DNA of 64,000 nt, taken from the NCBI GenBank assembly GCA_030750975.1, contig JASMHC010000015.1, positions 248,001 through 312,000 on the forward strand. Reading direction: 5' to 3'. Shown here one piece after another: positions 16,247-24,915 of the stretch. The notes beneath the pieces are model-generated. The model ran no database searches. It was not told the origin of the DNA and saw only the letters and a list, made by a program, of their open reading frames with translations. A program made the position numbers and the translations under genes. Every line of letters begins with the position of its first letter. Positions within the stretch are counted from its first letter, which is position 1. This DNA is from Paracoccaceae bacterium. GTDB taxonomy: Bacteria > Pseudomonadota > Alphaproteobacteria > Rhodobacterales > Rhodobacteraceae.

Positions 16247-17394
16247 AGCTGTCGGGCGCTTGGTTCCAGAATCCGGCCACGCAAGCCGTGTTCGCGGTGC
16301 TGAACGATGCGGGCTTTGACGCTTATATGGTCGGCGGCTGCGTGCGCAACGCGCTGATCGGGGCGGCGGTATCTGACATTGATATCAGCACCGACGCAAC
16401 GCCGGAAACAGTCACTATCCTTGCCGAAAACGCCGGTTTACGGGCGGTTCCGACGGGCATTGATCATGGCACGATCACGGTGATTTCCGATGGCGAGCCG
16501 CATGAGATCACCACCTATCGCCATGATGTGGAAACCGACGGGCGGCGGGCGGTGATCGCCTTTGCCGACAACATGCTGGACGATGCGAAGCGGCGTGATT
16601 TCACCATGAACGCGCTTTATGCGGATGCGGCGGGCCGTGTCGTGGATCCGCTGGGCGGGCTGGACGATCTCGAGGCGCGTGTCGTGCGCTTTATCGGCAC
16701 GGCGTCGCATCGCATTCGCGAAGACTATTTACGGATATTGCGGTTTTTCCGTTTCACCGCCTGGTACGGCGATCCGGCCAAGGGCTTTGACGCAGACGCA
16801 TTGGCGGCAATTGGCGCGAATTTGGCGGGAATAGAGACGCTTTCACGCGAACGCATCGGCCACGAGATGCAAAAACTGCTGCTTGCGCCAAACCCGTCGA
16901 TGGCTGTGGCGGTGATGTCCGGAACGGGGGTTTTGCCGCTGGTTTTGCCGGGGTCTGACCCGACCTTTCTGCCGGTTTTGATTCATAACGAGGAAACCGC
17001 CAGGGTTCCGCCGAAATTCACCCGCCGTTTGGCGTCGCTGGGGGGTGAGGACACGGCCGCGCGCTTGCGGCTAAGTAAGGCCGACGCGCGCGAGGTGGAA
17101 AAACTGCGCGAAAGCGCCGGAATGTTGGGTGCCCATGAGGCGGGGTATCGCCTTGGCGAAGATCTCGGGCTTGATGCCAGATTATTGAATTCAGCCTTGT
17201 TAGAGACTGTTTTTGATCCTGATGAGATCGAAATGGTCCGGTTTGGCGCGGCTCGGACGTTTCCCGTTGCTGCCGCCGACCTGATGGACCGCTTTCAAGG
17301 CCCGGCGCTGGGCGCGGCGTTGAAAGCACTGGAAAACAGCTGGATCAGGTCGGATTTCACGATGACCAAAGCTCAGCTGATCGCCACGTTATGA
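16243..17394 (+). CDS. CCA tRNA nucleotidyltransferase / poly(A) polymerase family
   Basis: A 383-residue class II nucleotidyltransferase. The N-terminal head has YMVGGCVRNALIG and the catalytic DIDISTDA aspartates (residues about 45-52), then the RRDFTMNALYAD and RIREDYLRILRFFRF motifs of the family. It adds or repairs the 3'-CCA of tRNAs; a poly(A) polymerase role cannot be excluded, since alphaproteobacterial members are hard to tell apart. A copy of the dispersed TTAGAGAC motif lies at 17200 and uses a TTA leucine codon, rare in this genome. It overlaps both neighbours by four bases. Confidence 0.92.
   Translation: MKLSGAWFQNPATQAVFAVLNDAGFDAYMVGGCVRNALIGAAVSDIDISTDATPETVTILAENAGLRAVPTGIDHGTITVISDGEPHEITTYRHDVETDGRRAVIAFADNMLDDAKRRDFTMNALYADAAGRVVDPLGGLDDLEARVVRFIGTASHRIREDYLRILRFFRFTAWYGDPAKGFDADALAAIGANLAGIETLSRERIGHEMQKLLLAPNPSMAVAVMSGTGVLPLVLPGSDPTFLPVLIHNEETARVPPKFTRRLASLGGEDTAARLRLSKADAREVEKLRESAGMLGAHEAGYRLGEDLGLDARLLNSALLETVFDPDEIEMVRFGAARTFPVAAADLMDRFQGPALGAALKALENSWIRSDFTMTKAQLIATL
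17200..17207 (+). repeat. dispersed motif TTAGAGAC
   Basis: It lies in cca and is followed by TGTTTTTG; it uses a TTA leucine codon. Confidence 0.5.
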
Positions 17395-18608
17395 CCGAAT
17401 ATCAAATTACACGGCTTGGCCATCTGGGCGAAGGGGTGGCCGAAGGTCCGATCTATGCGCCTTTGACCCTGCCGGGCGAGACCGTCAGCGGACATCTTCA
17501 GGGCGATCGCTTGACGGAGGTCAAAATTGTCGAACCCAGCGGGGATCGGGTGAAACCGCCTTGCCGTCACTTCAAATCCTGCGGCGGGTGTCAGTTGCAG
17601 CACGCAGCGGATGGCTTTGTTGCGCAATGGAAGAAATCGGTTGTTGAAACCGCGTTGAAGGCGAAAGGAATCGACACGATTCCCGCCGAAATCATCACCT
17701 CGCCCAGTCACAGCCGCCGCCGTGCGAGTTTTTCGGCCAGACGCGGCAAAAAAGGCGCGATGGTCGGGTTTCATGCACGTGGGTCGGATGTGATCGTGGA
17801 AAACCCGGATTGCATTTTGCTGCTGCCGCAGGTGCTGGGGGCGCGTGAAACCGTGGCCGAACTGGCGGTTGTTGGCGGGTCGCGCAAGGGCGCGATTTCG
17901 GCCCTTGTCACCCAAAGCGATGCCGGTTTGGATATCCGCGTTTCAGGCGGCAAACCGCTGGACGGCCCGTTGCGCATCGCGCTGGCCGAACTTGCCCATC
18001 GCCACCAACTGGCCCGCCTTACCTGGGAAGACGAGGTTGTTGTGACCGGCGAAACCCCGGCCCAAAGCTTTGGCACGGCGCGAGTTGTCCCGCCCGCCGG
18101 GGCGTTTCTTCAGGCGACAAAACAGGGCGAATTGGCCTTGTTAGACTCGGTTTCCGAGGCGGTACAGGGCGCAAGAAAGATCGTTGATCTGTTCGCCGGT
18201 TGCGGCACCTTCACCCTGCCTTTGGCCGCGCAGGCGGACATGTATGCGTTTGAGGGCGACCGTGCGATGATCGCGGCGCTTGATCAGGGGTGGCGCAAAT
18301 CCCAGGGGCTGAAACATGTCACCGCAACGGCCCGCGATCTGTTCCGCAATCCGCTGATGCCTGAGGATCTTGGCGGGTTTGATGCCATCGTGATTGATCC
18401 GCCCCGCGCCGGCGCCAGGGCGCAGGTGGCGCAAATCGCGCAGTCGGATGTGCCGGTGATCGCTTTTGTGTCCTGCAACCCCGTCACCTTCGCCCGCGAT
18501 GCCCGCGATCTGATCGATGGCGGCTATGGGCTGGACTGGGTGCGCGTGGTCGATCAGTTCCGCTGGTCGTCGCATATCGAGATTGCCGCGAAGTTCCGCC
18601 GCATCTGA
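17391..18608 (+). CDS. RNA 5-methyluridine methyltransferase, RlmD/TrmA family
   Basis: A 405-residue SAM-dependent enzyme. The iron-sulfur cysteines C58, C64, C67 (CRHFKSCGGC) and C141 are all present, as are the SAM site VDLFAGCGTFTL, the DPPRAG motif, the catalytic C362 in SCNPVTFARD and the general base E397. The N-terminal ~50 residues resemble a short TRAM domain. The usual target of this type is U1939 (RlmD) of 23S rRNA, but alphaproteobacterial members may act on other sites. It is the last gene of the hslO operon. Confidence 0.92.
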   Translation: MTEYQITRLGHLGEGVAEGPIYAPLTLPGETVSGHLQGDRLTEVKIVEPSGDRVKPPCRHFKSCGGCQLQHAADGFVAQWKKSVVETALKAKGIDTIPAEIITSPSHSRRRASFSARRGKKGAMVGFHARGSDVIVENPDCILLLPQVLGARETVAELAVVGGSRKGAISALVTQSDAGLDIRVSGGKPLDGPLRIALAELAHRHQLARLTWEDEVVVTGETPAQSFGTARVVPPAGAFLQATKQGELALLDSVSEAVQGARKIVDLFAGCGTFTLPLAAQADMYAFEGDRAMIAALDQGWRKSQGLKHVTATARDLFRNPLMPEDLGGFDAIVIDPPRAGARAQVAQIAQSDVPVIAFVSCNPVTFARDARDLIDGGYGLDWVRVVDQFRWSSHIEIAAKFRRI

Positions 18609-18630
18609 AGCCAGCCAGCCGCGAAACGCC

Positions 18631-19200
18631 CTAGCCGTCGGCGGCGGCGGTTCCGAGGATGTCTTCCAGCCGTTCGCTATCGGTCAGTTCCTGTGACCTG
18701 CCAGTGACCAGCGTCCACCAGATTTTGCCGCTGGGTTCCTGATACCACGAAAAGCCCATCTGATCCGCCTGTGCATCCATGAGGATCGCGCGCGTGTCCT
18801 CGCGGGCCATCCAGACCGAGAGTGTCTCAAGCTCGGTCTCGTAGGTTTCCGAGATGGTTTCGCCCAGGAATTCGCCCACATAGCCGACCCGCTCGACCCG
18901 ATCCAGCGGCGACGAGCCGTCAGAGCCAAAATGCCAGGGGCGGTTTTGGACAGCCATATCGCGTGAATGGGTGGCGGCGGCGGCGGTCAGGCGGCTTTCA
19001 AGTTCAAGCGGTTCCGCGTCCGAGGCCTGGCGCAAAGTGTTGATCGCGTCCAGCATGCGGAATTGAACGGTTGCGGTTTGTCCTGCGGGGATTCGATAGA
19101 TGCGCGGAAGCGGTTTCACGCCCGAGGTTGCCTCTTCCGGGACTTCACAGCCCGCCAGCAGCAATGTTGCCGCCATGAATACCATTGCCACTATGCGCAT
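18631..19200 (-). CDS. CAP/SCP-domain lipoprotein
   Basis: A 189-residue protein with a lipoprotein signal peptide (lipobox LLAGC, lipidated Cys at residue 18). The mature part holds a CAP (SCP/PR-1) domain: LDAINTLRQ, LTAAAATHSRDMAVQNRPWH and a late VGEFLGE block. CAP proteins are secreted or envelope-attached and have varied lipid- or protein-binding roles; bacterial members are mostly uncharacterised. It converges with rlmD and is followed upstream by a 430-base region with no clear gene. Confidence 0.82.
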   Translation of the reverse strand: MRIVAMVFMAATLLLAGCEVPEEATSGVKPLPRIYRIPAGQTATVQFRMLDAINTLRQASDAEPLELESRLTAAAATHSRDMAVQNRPWHFGSDGSSPLDRVERVGYVGEFLGETISETYETELETLSVWMAREDTRAILMDAQADQMGFSWYQEPSGKIWWTLVTGRSQELTDSERLEDILGTAAADG

Positions 19201-19631
19201 GATCTGCCCTTTTACAGCCTTTGGACACGGGCTTACCCCGAGTGCGCGACATTTTCAAATCCGCAATTTTCCGATCAGCGGAATGACGCGCGTTTGGGTG
19301 GTTTCGTCCCATCGGGCGTTGGGGCATGGCGTGAAATTGCAGGGGGCCACCGACCATCCGTCGCGAAGGCGAAATCCCGCGCAATCCGGCCTGCGCGGCC
19401 TAAAAAAGCGCCGGATCGGCCCGCCTGACACATCTTGCAGTTGTCTGGTTTGCCAAAAGATACGAGCGAGGTGTTGCCAATATGACCACATTTTCGGGAA
19501 CTGGCGGAAAGTTGCCCGAAGTTAGGTTTGCATTTCCCCCAAAATGTTGGTTAGACAGGACGCACGAGGAAAGTCTTACGCGCTTTCGGGTAGGTAAAAC
19601 GCTGCCCGGACAGTCATTTGGAGGTCACATC
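19201..19631. other. intergenic region with a doubtful minus-strand reading frame
   Basis: About 430 bases between the CAP lipoprotein and the 60-residue peptide gene. The only candidate is a 78-codon minus-strand frame at 19255-19491 whose last 40 residues (GFRLRDGWSVAPCNFTPC and NARWDETTQTRVIPLIGKL) look protein-like with roughly two thirds G/C at third positions, while its first half is arginine-rich and unconvincing. It may be a real small gene, a decayed one, or chance. No tRNA, terminator or clear repeat is seen. Confidence 0.3.
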
Positions 19632-19814
19632 ATGAAGAAACTCGTTATCGCAGCCGCAGCTATCGCAGCCGCAGCAACCGCCGCCCAAGCTGGTACGCCT
19701 GAAATGGCAACCATGGAACCGACCGTCGTTGTAGAAGCCGCAGAAGCAGCTTCGTCGTCGTCGGGTTGGCTGATCCCGCTGATCCTGATTGCTCTGCTGG
19801 TTGCAGCTCTGTAA
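19632..19814 (+). CDS. 60-residue signal-peptide and membrane-anchor peptide
   Basis: A small protein with a good start: GGAGG precedes the ATG by eight bases. Residues 1-20 form a signal peptide (KKLVIAAAAIAAAATAAQA, likely cut after AQA), followed by a short acidic, alanine- and serine-rich linker and a C-terminal membrane segment (GWLIPLILIALLVAAL). The mature peptide would be about 40 residues, with a periplasmic N-terminus. It is followed by a strong bidirectional-looking terminator and then convergent hemH. Function unknown; the position next to hemH may be coincidental. Confidence 0.75.
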   Translation: MKKLVIAAAAIAAAATAAQAGTPEMATMEPTVVVEAAEAASSSSGWLIPLILIALLVAAL

Positions 19815-19840
19815 TCGCATCGCGATCAAAAGAATTTTGG

Positions 19841-19869
19841 AAGGGCGGTTGTTTCAGCCGCCCTTTTCT
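19841..19869. terminator. Rho-independent terminator between the 60-residue gene and hemH
   Basis: AAGGGCGGTTG (19841-19851) pairs with CAGCCGCCCTT (19855-19865) across a TTT loop, with one G-U pair, followed by TTCTA. The AA/TT ends suit both directions, so it may also end hemH transcription. Confidence 0.85.
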
Positions 19870-19881
19870 ATTGGCAGGCCG

Positions 19882-20913
19882 TTACAGCCAGCCGCCCAGA
19901 TTGTCGCCGACCAGTTTGGCGATCATGTCGATATGCGCGTCATCATCGTTCAGGCAGGGGATATAGGTGAAACTCTCGCCGCCCGCCTCTTCAAAGCTTT
20001 CGCGGATCTCTTCGTTGATTTCCTCAAGCGTCTCAAGGCAATCGGCTGAAAAGGCCGGGGCCATCACCGCGATGTTCTTTTTGCCAGCCTCTGCCAGCCG
20101 GGCGACCTCTTCCACCGTGTAGGGTTGCAGCCATTCTTCGGGTCCGAATTTCGACTGGAAGGTCGAGGTGATCTGCCCGTCATCCCATCCCAGCCGCTCT
20201 TTCAGCAGGCGGGTGGTTTTCACACATTGGCAGTAATAGGGATCGCCCTCGGTCAGATAGCGTTTCGGCAGGCCGTGATAGGAACAGACCAGCATATCGG
20301 GCTTGGTGGTCAGCTTGGCATAGCTGCGCTGAACCGATTGGGCCAGCGCCTCGATATACATCGGATCGGCATAATAGGGATCAACCACACGGGCGGTCGG
20401 CTGCCATTTCTGCGTCATCAGTGCGCGGAAAAACTGATCATTCGCCGTGGCCGAGGTTGCGCCCGCGTAATGCGGATAAAGCGGGAAAAACACAATCTTG
20501 TGGCAGCCGGCGTCAATCAGCGCCTGAAGCTTGTCCCCGGTCGACGGGTTGCCGTATCGCATACAGAAATCGACCACCACCTGATCGCCATAGGTGTCTT
20601 TCAGCTGCGCGGCCAGCTTTTCGGTTTGCTGTCTGGTGATCGACAAAAGCGGGCCTTCATCGGTCTCGTTGTTCCAAACCGATTTATAGGCCGCACCGGA
20701 TTTGGATGGTCGCGTGGTCAGGATGACCAGCTGCAAAAGCGGCTGCCAAAACCACGGAGAATAATCAATCACCCGCCGGTCGGACAGGAATTCGCCCAGG
20801 TAACGGCGCATCGACCAGTAATCCGTGCCGTCCGGCGTACCAAGATTGGCCAAAAGAATTCCGACCTTTTCGCCAGGAAGCGCCGGGTGGCCGGCAGGTT
20901 TGTGATCTGTCAT
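19882..20913 (-). CDS. hemH: ferrochelatase
   Basis: A 343-residue enzyme inserting ferrous iron into protoporphyrin IX, the last step of heme synthesis, at the inner face of the cytoplasmic membrane. Family blocks seen: ILLANLGTPDG, YLGEFLSDRRVID, FCMRYGNPS, FFPLYPHYAGATSATA, the catalytic-histidine block VCSYHGLPKRY and FQSKFGPEEWLQPYT, and APAFSADCLETLEEI. Length is normal. It is a single gene, its start 54 bases from the downstream end of the methyltransferase gene on the same strand. Confidence 0.96.
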   Translation of the reverse strand: MTDHKPAGHPALPGEKVGILLANLGTPDGTDYWSMRRYLGEFLSDRRVIDYSPWFWQPLLQLVILTTRPSKSGAAYKSVWNNETDEGPLLSITRQQTEKLAAQLKDTYGDQVVVDFCMRYGNPSTGDKLQALIDAGCHKIVFFPLYPHYAGATSATANDQFFRALMTQKWQPTARVVDPYYADPMYIEALAQSVQRSYAKLTTKPDMLVCSYHGLPKRYLTEGDPYYCQCVKTTRLLKERLGWDDGQITSTFQSKFGPEEWLQPYTVEEVARLAEAGKKNIAVMAPAFSADCLETLEEINEEIRESFEEAGGESFTYIPCLNDDDAHIDMIAKLVGDNLGGWL

Positions 20914-20967
20914 CTGTTGGTTGTCCTGTCTGCGTCGGTAAGGGGTGTAATCCTCAGATATACGAGG

Positions 20968-21801
20968 TCAATCCTTAAGCGGATTTTCGTTTGTTCCCAA
21001 AGCTGCCGCAAGGGAATGCGAGGCCGATCCGGGGCGGAGCGGTTTGGGCTGGCTTTCGTCCGGTGCCCAGCCCGACAGGAACAGCAGCTCGAAGGTGGCC
21101 TTGATGCGGCTGTCCGCGCCGGGGAAATGTTCGGCGTAAAGGCGCTGGGCCTCGGTGAACAGCGCGTGGGGGGCGGGTTTGCGGTGACGCTGGTCAAGCG
21201 CGTTGGTTTCGCCCATAGCGCGCAGATCATGCATCAGGTGGATCAGGTCGCGGTATTCGACCTGTAATGGCAGGCCATCGGCCACCGGCATCGCCAGACC
21301 GGCGCGTTGCAGCAGCGAACCCATGTCGCGGATTTCCCCCATTGGCGCGATGCGGGGGGACAGGCCTCCGCTGACGGCGATCTCGGCCTGGGACAGGCAG
21401 GCGCGAAGCTCGGACAATGTGTCGCCACCAAAGCTGACCGCCAGCAACAGGCCGTCGGGCCGCAACGCGCGGCGGCATTGGATCAGCTGGCCCACCGGAT
21501 CATTGGCCCAGTGCAGGCACATGGCGTGAACCACCAGATCACGCGATTCCGGCTGCACGTCCAGCACATCGTCATCCGCCACGATATGGGCCTGCGGGAA
21601 GGCCGTGCCCCAAACCTTGGGATGGCCGGTAACGATCGTCATCTCCGTAAACGAACGGTTAACCATTGCCAGACGATCCTTGACCTCGGCAATCGCCTCG
21701 AGATGCAGGAAATCCGCAGGCGCCCCGGCGGCGCGGGTTCTGTGGCGCAGCAGGGCGGTCCGGTCGGTCAGGTTGGGGACAGTGTTCATATGGCAGGTCA
21801 T
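20968..21801 (-). CDS. SAM-dependent methyltransferase, NDUFAF5/BioC-like
   Basis: A 277-residue methyltransferase. The segments HAMCLHWANDPVGQLIQCRRA, LRPDGLLLAVSFGGDTLSEL and the helical C-terminal half match the NDUFAF5-type group, which in mitochondria hydroxylates a complex I arginine, and are also near BioC. The usual glycine-rich SAM loop is degenerate (VTGHPKVW). Starts are possible at 21789, 21801 and (TTG) 21825; 21801 has a GGGCG five bases upstream. The 21789 ATG abuts the comF ATG in CATATG (21787-21792). Function is inferred only by family. Confidence 0.75.
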   Translation of the reverse strand: MTCHMNTVPNLTDRTALLRHRTRAAGAPADFLHLEAIAEVKDRLAMVNRSFTEMTIVTGHPKVWGTAFPQAHIVADDDVLDVQPESRDLVVHAMCLHWANDPVGQLIQCRRALRPDGLLLAVSFGGDTLSELRACLSQAEIAVSGGLSPRIAPMGEIRDMGSLLQRAGLAMPVADGLPLQVEYRDLIHLMHDLRAMGETNALDQRHRKPAPHALFTEAQRLYAEHFPGADSRIKATFELLFLSGWAPDESQPKPLRPGSASHSLAAALGTNENPLKD

Positions 21802-22536
21802 AGAATCGCCCGCGCGGCTTTTCAAACCGTATTAGAGACGATTTTTCCGCCGCATTGCCTGTCATGCCGTGGTCAGGTTCTGGAAACCGGCGGGCTGTGC
21901 CCTGCATGCTGGCGCGAGGCGCGGTTTATCACCGGCCATGTCTGCGACGCCTGCGGTGCCCCTTTGCCCGGTGAGGGCGACGGGCATGCGGATTGGTGCG
22001 ATGATTGCCTGACGATCGCCCGCCCGTGGTCGCGGGGGCGGTCGGTGTTTGTTTATAAGGGAACGGGGCGGGCATTGGTGTTGGCGTTGAAACATGGCGA
22101 CCGGCAGGATATCGTGCCCGAGGCCGCAAAGTGGATATTACGCTCGGCCGATCCGATCCTTACCCCCGATATGCTGGTTGCCCCGGTTCCGCTGCATTGG
22201 ACCCGCTTTTGGAAGCGACGTTTCAACCAGTCGGCCCTGCTTGCCCGCGAGATGGCGAAACGCGCGGACCTGACCTATGCGCCTGATCTTTTGCGGCGCA
22301 CCAGCCGGACACAATCGCTTGACGGGCTGACGCGGGACGCGCGATTCGCCCTGATGCAACGCCGCATTCACCTGAACCCGCGCTGGGCCGGGCAGATCAG
22401 GGGGCGGGATCTGTTGCTGGTCGATGATGTGATGACCAGCGGCGCGACCCTTGCCGCCGCAGCCGAGGCCTGCCAAAGCGGAAAGCCACGTCACATTTGT
22501 GTTGTGACTCTGGCGCGTGTACAGAAAGATGCATAA
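21790..22536 (+). CDS. comF: ComF family phosphoribosyltransferase-like protein
   Basis: A 248-residue protein with two zinc-ribbon cysteine pairs sets at the N-terminus (C23, C26, C37, C40 and C52, C55, C70, C73) and a type I phosphoribosyltransferase domain with the PRPP loop LLLVDDVMTSGATL. ComF is required for uptake of transforming DNA in naturally competent bacteria and occurs in Rhodobacterales competence sets. The ATG lies in CATATG back to back with an alternative start of the divergent methyltransferase. It leads comF-grxC-nitrilase-marR. A TTAGAGAC motif at 21832 falls in its LETIF codons. Confidence 0.9.
   Translation: MAGHRIARAAFQTVLETIFPPHCLSCRGQVLETGGLCPACWREARFITGHVCDACGAPLPGEGDGHADWCDDCLTIARPWSRGRSVFVYKGTGRALVLALKHGDRQDIVPEAAKWILRSADPILTPDMLVAPVPLHWTRFWKRRFNQSALLAREMAKRADLTYAPDLLRRTSRTQSLDGLTRDARFALMQRRIHLNPRWAGQIRGRDLLLVDDVMTSGATLAAAAEACQSGKPRHICVVTLARVQKDA
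21832..21839 (+). repeat. dispersed motif TTAGAGAC
   Basis: It lies in comF and is followed by GATTTTTC; it encodes Leu-Glu-Thr with a TTA codon. Confidence 0.5.
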
Positions 22537-22574
22537 ATCGGAATGCATCCGATAAACGCGCGAAGGGTTCAACA

Positions 22575-22835
22575 ATGCCGCAAATCGAAATCTACACACG
22601 CCCGATGTGCGGGTTTTGCCATGCCGCTGTCCGGCTGCTAAGCCAGAAGGGTGTCGACTTTAGCGAAACCGACATCTGGGAAACCAGGGGTGCCCGCGAA
22701 GAAATGGTGCAACGCTCGAACGGGGGCACCACCGTTCCGCAGATCTTCATCAACGGCACCCATGTGGGCGGCTGTGACGATCTGTTCGCGCTTGAGCGTG
22801 CGGGCAAGCTTGACCCGATGCTCAAGGCCGGCTGA
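22575..22835 (+). CDS. grxC: glutaredoxin 3
   Basis: An 86-residue glutathione-dependent dithiol oxidoreductase with redox cysteines C12 and C15 in RPMCGFCHAA, the TVPQIFINGTHVGGCDDL block that binds glutathione, and normal length. The active site reads CGFC rather than the usual CPYC, which may shift redox potential. It sits 38 bases after comF and three bases before the nitrilase-family gene, an arrangement common in this family of bacteria. Confidence 0.93.
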   Translation: MPQIEIYTRPMCGFCHAAVRLLSQKGVDFSETDIWETRGAREEMVQRSNGGTTVPQIFINGTHVGGCDDLFALERAGKLDPMLKAG

Positions 22836-22838
22836 GCG

Positions 22839-23681
22839 ATGAAAACGGCCCTAATCCAGCTGAACGCGGGTGATGACCCGACCGAGAACCTGAAGCAGAC
22901 GCTGGGTTATCTCGGGCAGGCTGCCGATCAGGGTGCCGGATTTTTGCTGACGCCAGAGGTGACAAATTGCGTGTCGCTGTCGCGCCGTCACCAGAACGCG
23001 GTGCTGACCCGTCAGGACCATGACCCGACACTGGCCGCGATTCGCGATTTTGCCGCCGTGCGCGGGGTTTGGGCGCTGATCGGGTCTTTGGCCCTGAAAA
23101 CCGGAGACCCGGATGGCCGTTTTGCCAACCGGTCTTTCCTGATTGATCCAAAAGGCGGTATCGCCGCGTGGTATGACAAAATCCACATGTTCGACGTGCA
23201 GGTCACGGAAACCGAAACCTTCCGCGAATCCGACGGCTATCGCCCCGGCGACCGTGCGGTGGTGGCCAAAACCGGTTTTGGCACCGTCGGGCTGAGCATC
23301 TGTTACGACATGCGCTTTCCCTACCTTTACCGTGACCTCGCCCATGCGGGGGCTGATATTCTGACCGTTCCGGCGGCGTTTTCACCGGTAACGGGCCGCG
23401 CCCATTGGGAAACGCTGCTGCGGGCGCGGGCGATCGAGACCGGCTGTTTCGTGCTGGCCCCGGCCCAGACCGGTGCCCATCCGATCAGCCATGGCAAGCC
23501 GCGCGAAACCTACGGCCATTCGCTGGCCATTGATCCCTGGGGCAATGTGTTGCTGGATGCCAGTGACGCGCCGGGCGCCTATATTGTTGATCTGGACCTG
23601 TCGCTCGTGTCAAAAACCCGCCAGCGCGTGCCCTCTTTGGCCCATGACCGAGACTATTCCGGCCCGAAAGACCCAGAATGA
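22839..23681 (+). CDS. nitrilase-superfamily amidase (Nit1/Nit2-like)
   Basis: A 280-residue carbon-nitrogen hydrolase with the full catalytic triad: E40 (LLTPEVTN), K114 (YDKIHMFDV) and C155 (GLSICYDMRFP). The sequence fits the branch containing deaminated-glutathione amidase (Nit1) and omega-amidase (Nit2). The neighbourhood of a glutaredoxin makes deaminated-glutathione repair attractive, but this is inference. Cytoplasmic. Its stop overlaps the start of the MarR gene (ATGA). Confidence 0.88.
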   Translation: MKTALIQLNAGDDPTENLKQTLGYLGQAADQGAGFLLTPEVTNCVSLSRRHQNAVLTRQDHDPTLAAIRDFAAVRGVWALIGSLALKTGDPDGRFANRSFLIDPKGGIAAWYDKIHMFDVQVTETETFRESDGYRPGDRAVVAKTGFGTVGLSICYDMRFPYLYRDLAHAGADILTVPAAFSPVTGRAHWETLLRARAIETGCFVLAPAQTGAHPISHGKPRETYGHSLAIDPWGNVLLDASDAPGAYIVDLDLSLVSKTRQRVPSLAHDRDYSGPKDPE

Positions 23682-24121
23682 ACAACCCTGCCAGCTCACT
23701 TGCGATTACGCTTTTCAGCGAAGTGCTGACCGCCGACCAGCTGGCGCGGGGGCAATTGGCCAAGGCATTGCCCAAGGGGATGGAGATTTCGCATTTTTCG
23801 GTGCTGAACCATCTGGCGCGGACATCCGAGGAAAAAACACCGGCGCAATTGGCGAAAAGCTTTCACGTCACCCGCGGGGCGATGTCGAACACGCTGAGCA
23901 AGCTTGAAATGGCGGGCTATATCCATATCCGCCCCGACTGGGATGATGCGCGGCGCAAACAGGTGACGATCAGCAACGCGGGCCGTCACGCACGGGATTC
24001 GGCGGTGGCGTCCATCGCCCCGTTGCTGGAATCGGTGGTCAATGATCTGGGGGCGGACAAGGTGCGTTCCGCCTTGCCGATCCTGCGGGAATTGCGGCTG
24101 CGGCTGGAAAGCCCCGAATGA
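23678..24121 (+). CDS. MarR family transcriptional regulator
   Basis: A 147-residue winged-helix regulator. The DNA-binding core spans residues about 40-105: LNHLARTSEEKTPAQLAKSF, HVTRGAMSNTLSKLEMAGYI and the wing RPDWDDARRKQVTIS. It is coupled to the upstream amidase gene, so it may control this operon in response to a metabolite (inference). Ligand and operator are unknown. It ends next to the convergent ubiG. Confidence 0.88.
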   Translation: MNNPASSLAITLFSEVLTADQLARGQLAKALPKGMEISHFSVLNHLARTSEEKTPAQLAKSFHVTRGAMSNTLSKLEMAGYIHIRPDWDDARRKQVTISNAGRHARDSAVASIAPLLESVVNDLGADKVRSALPILRELRLRLESPE

Positions 24122-24865
24122 TCAGTCGCGCAGCGATGCGGTGACGTAGTTCACGCTGAGATCACGGTCGGAAATCGACCAGCTCCACAAGACCGGATTG
24201 AATACGAATCCTTTCTTGTCCACCGGGCGCAGGCCTGCGTTTTTCAAAAGCTCGTAAAGTTCGTCCGGGGTGATGAATTTCGACCATTCATGGGTGCCGC
24301 GCGGCAGCCAGCGCATGACGACCTCGGCCCCGAGGATCGCCACCGCATAGCTTTTGGGATTGCGGTTTATGGTTGAACACAGATGCAGACCGCCCGGGGT
24401 CAGCAGGCTGTGGCAGGCGCTGAGAAAGGCCAGCGGATCGGCCACGTGTTCAACCACCTCCATATTCAGCACGACGTCGAATTGTTCGCCCGCTTCGGCC
24501 AAAGCCTCGGCCGTGCTGTGGCGATAGTCGATCTCTAGCCCCGATTGCGCAGCATGGATGCGGGCGACGGGCAGATTGCCTTCGGCCGCATCCGCCCCGA
24601 CAACCGAGGCGCCCAGACGGGCCATCGGTTCCGACAACAGGCCGCCGCCGCAGCCGATATCCAGAATGCGCAACCCGTCAAACGGCGCATCCGCTGCCAG
24701 ATCGCGCCCGAATTCAGCCGCGATCTGGCGGGTGATATAGTCAAGCCTGCAGGGGTTCAGCATATGCAACGGCTTGAACTTGCCGTTCGGATCCCACCAT
24801 TCGGCGGCCATGGCCTCAAATTTTGCGACCTCGGCGTCATCAACTGTCGACTGATGCCTTTGCAT
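24122..24865 (-). CDS. ubiG: ubiquinone biosynthesis O-methyltransferase
   Basis: A 247-residue SAM-dependent enzyme performing both O-methylations in ubiquinone synthesis. Family blocks: the start [27 protein letters not shown] broken here after STVDD, the SAM loop [32 protein letters not shown] and [10 protein letters not shown]. The ATG at 24865 is chosen because GGAG lies six bases upstream; longer reading frames to 24955 lack such a site. It diverges from the peptidase gene. Confidence 0.94.
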   Translation of the reverse strand: MQRHQSTVDDAEVAKFEAMAAEWWDPNGKFKPLHMLNPCRLDYITRQIAAEFGRDLAADAPFDGLRILDIGCGGGLLSEPMARLGASVVGADAAEGNLPVARIHAAQSGLEIDYRHSTAEALAEAGEQFDVVLNMEVVEHVADPLAFLSACHSLLTPGGLHLCSTINRNPKSYAVAILGAEVVMRWLPRGTHEWSKFITPDELYELLKNAGLRPVDKKGFVFNPVLWSWSISDRDLSVNYVTASLRD

Positions 24866-24915
24866 TCCGATCTCCATATGCTCTTTTGGCCCGTGACCCA
24901 TCATATAGGGCGAAA

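Noticed and set aside
21655-21680. TAAA-N7-TTAAC as a CtrA box for comF
   Set aside because: One half site deviates, and it lies about 120 bases upstream, inside the methyltransferase coding region; too weak beside the perfect boxes.
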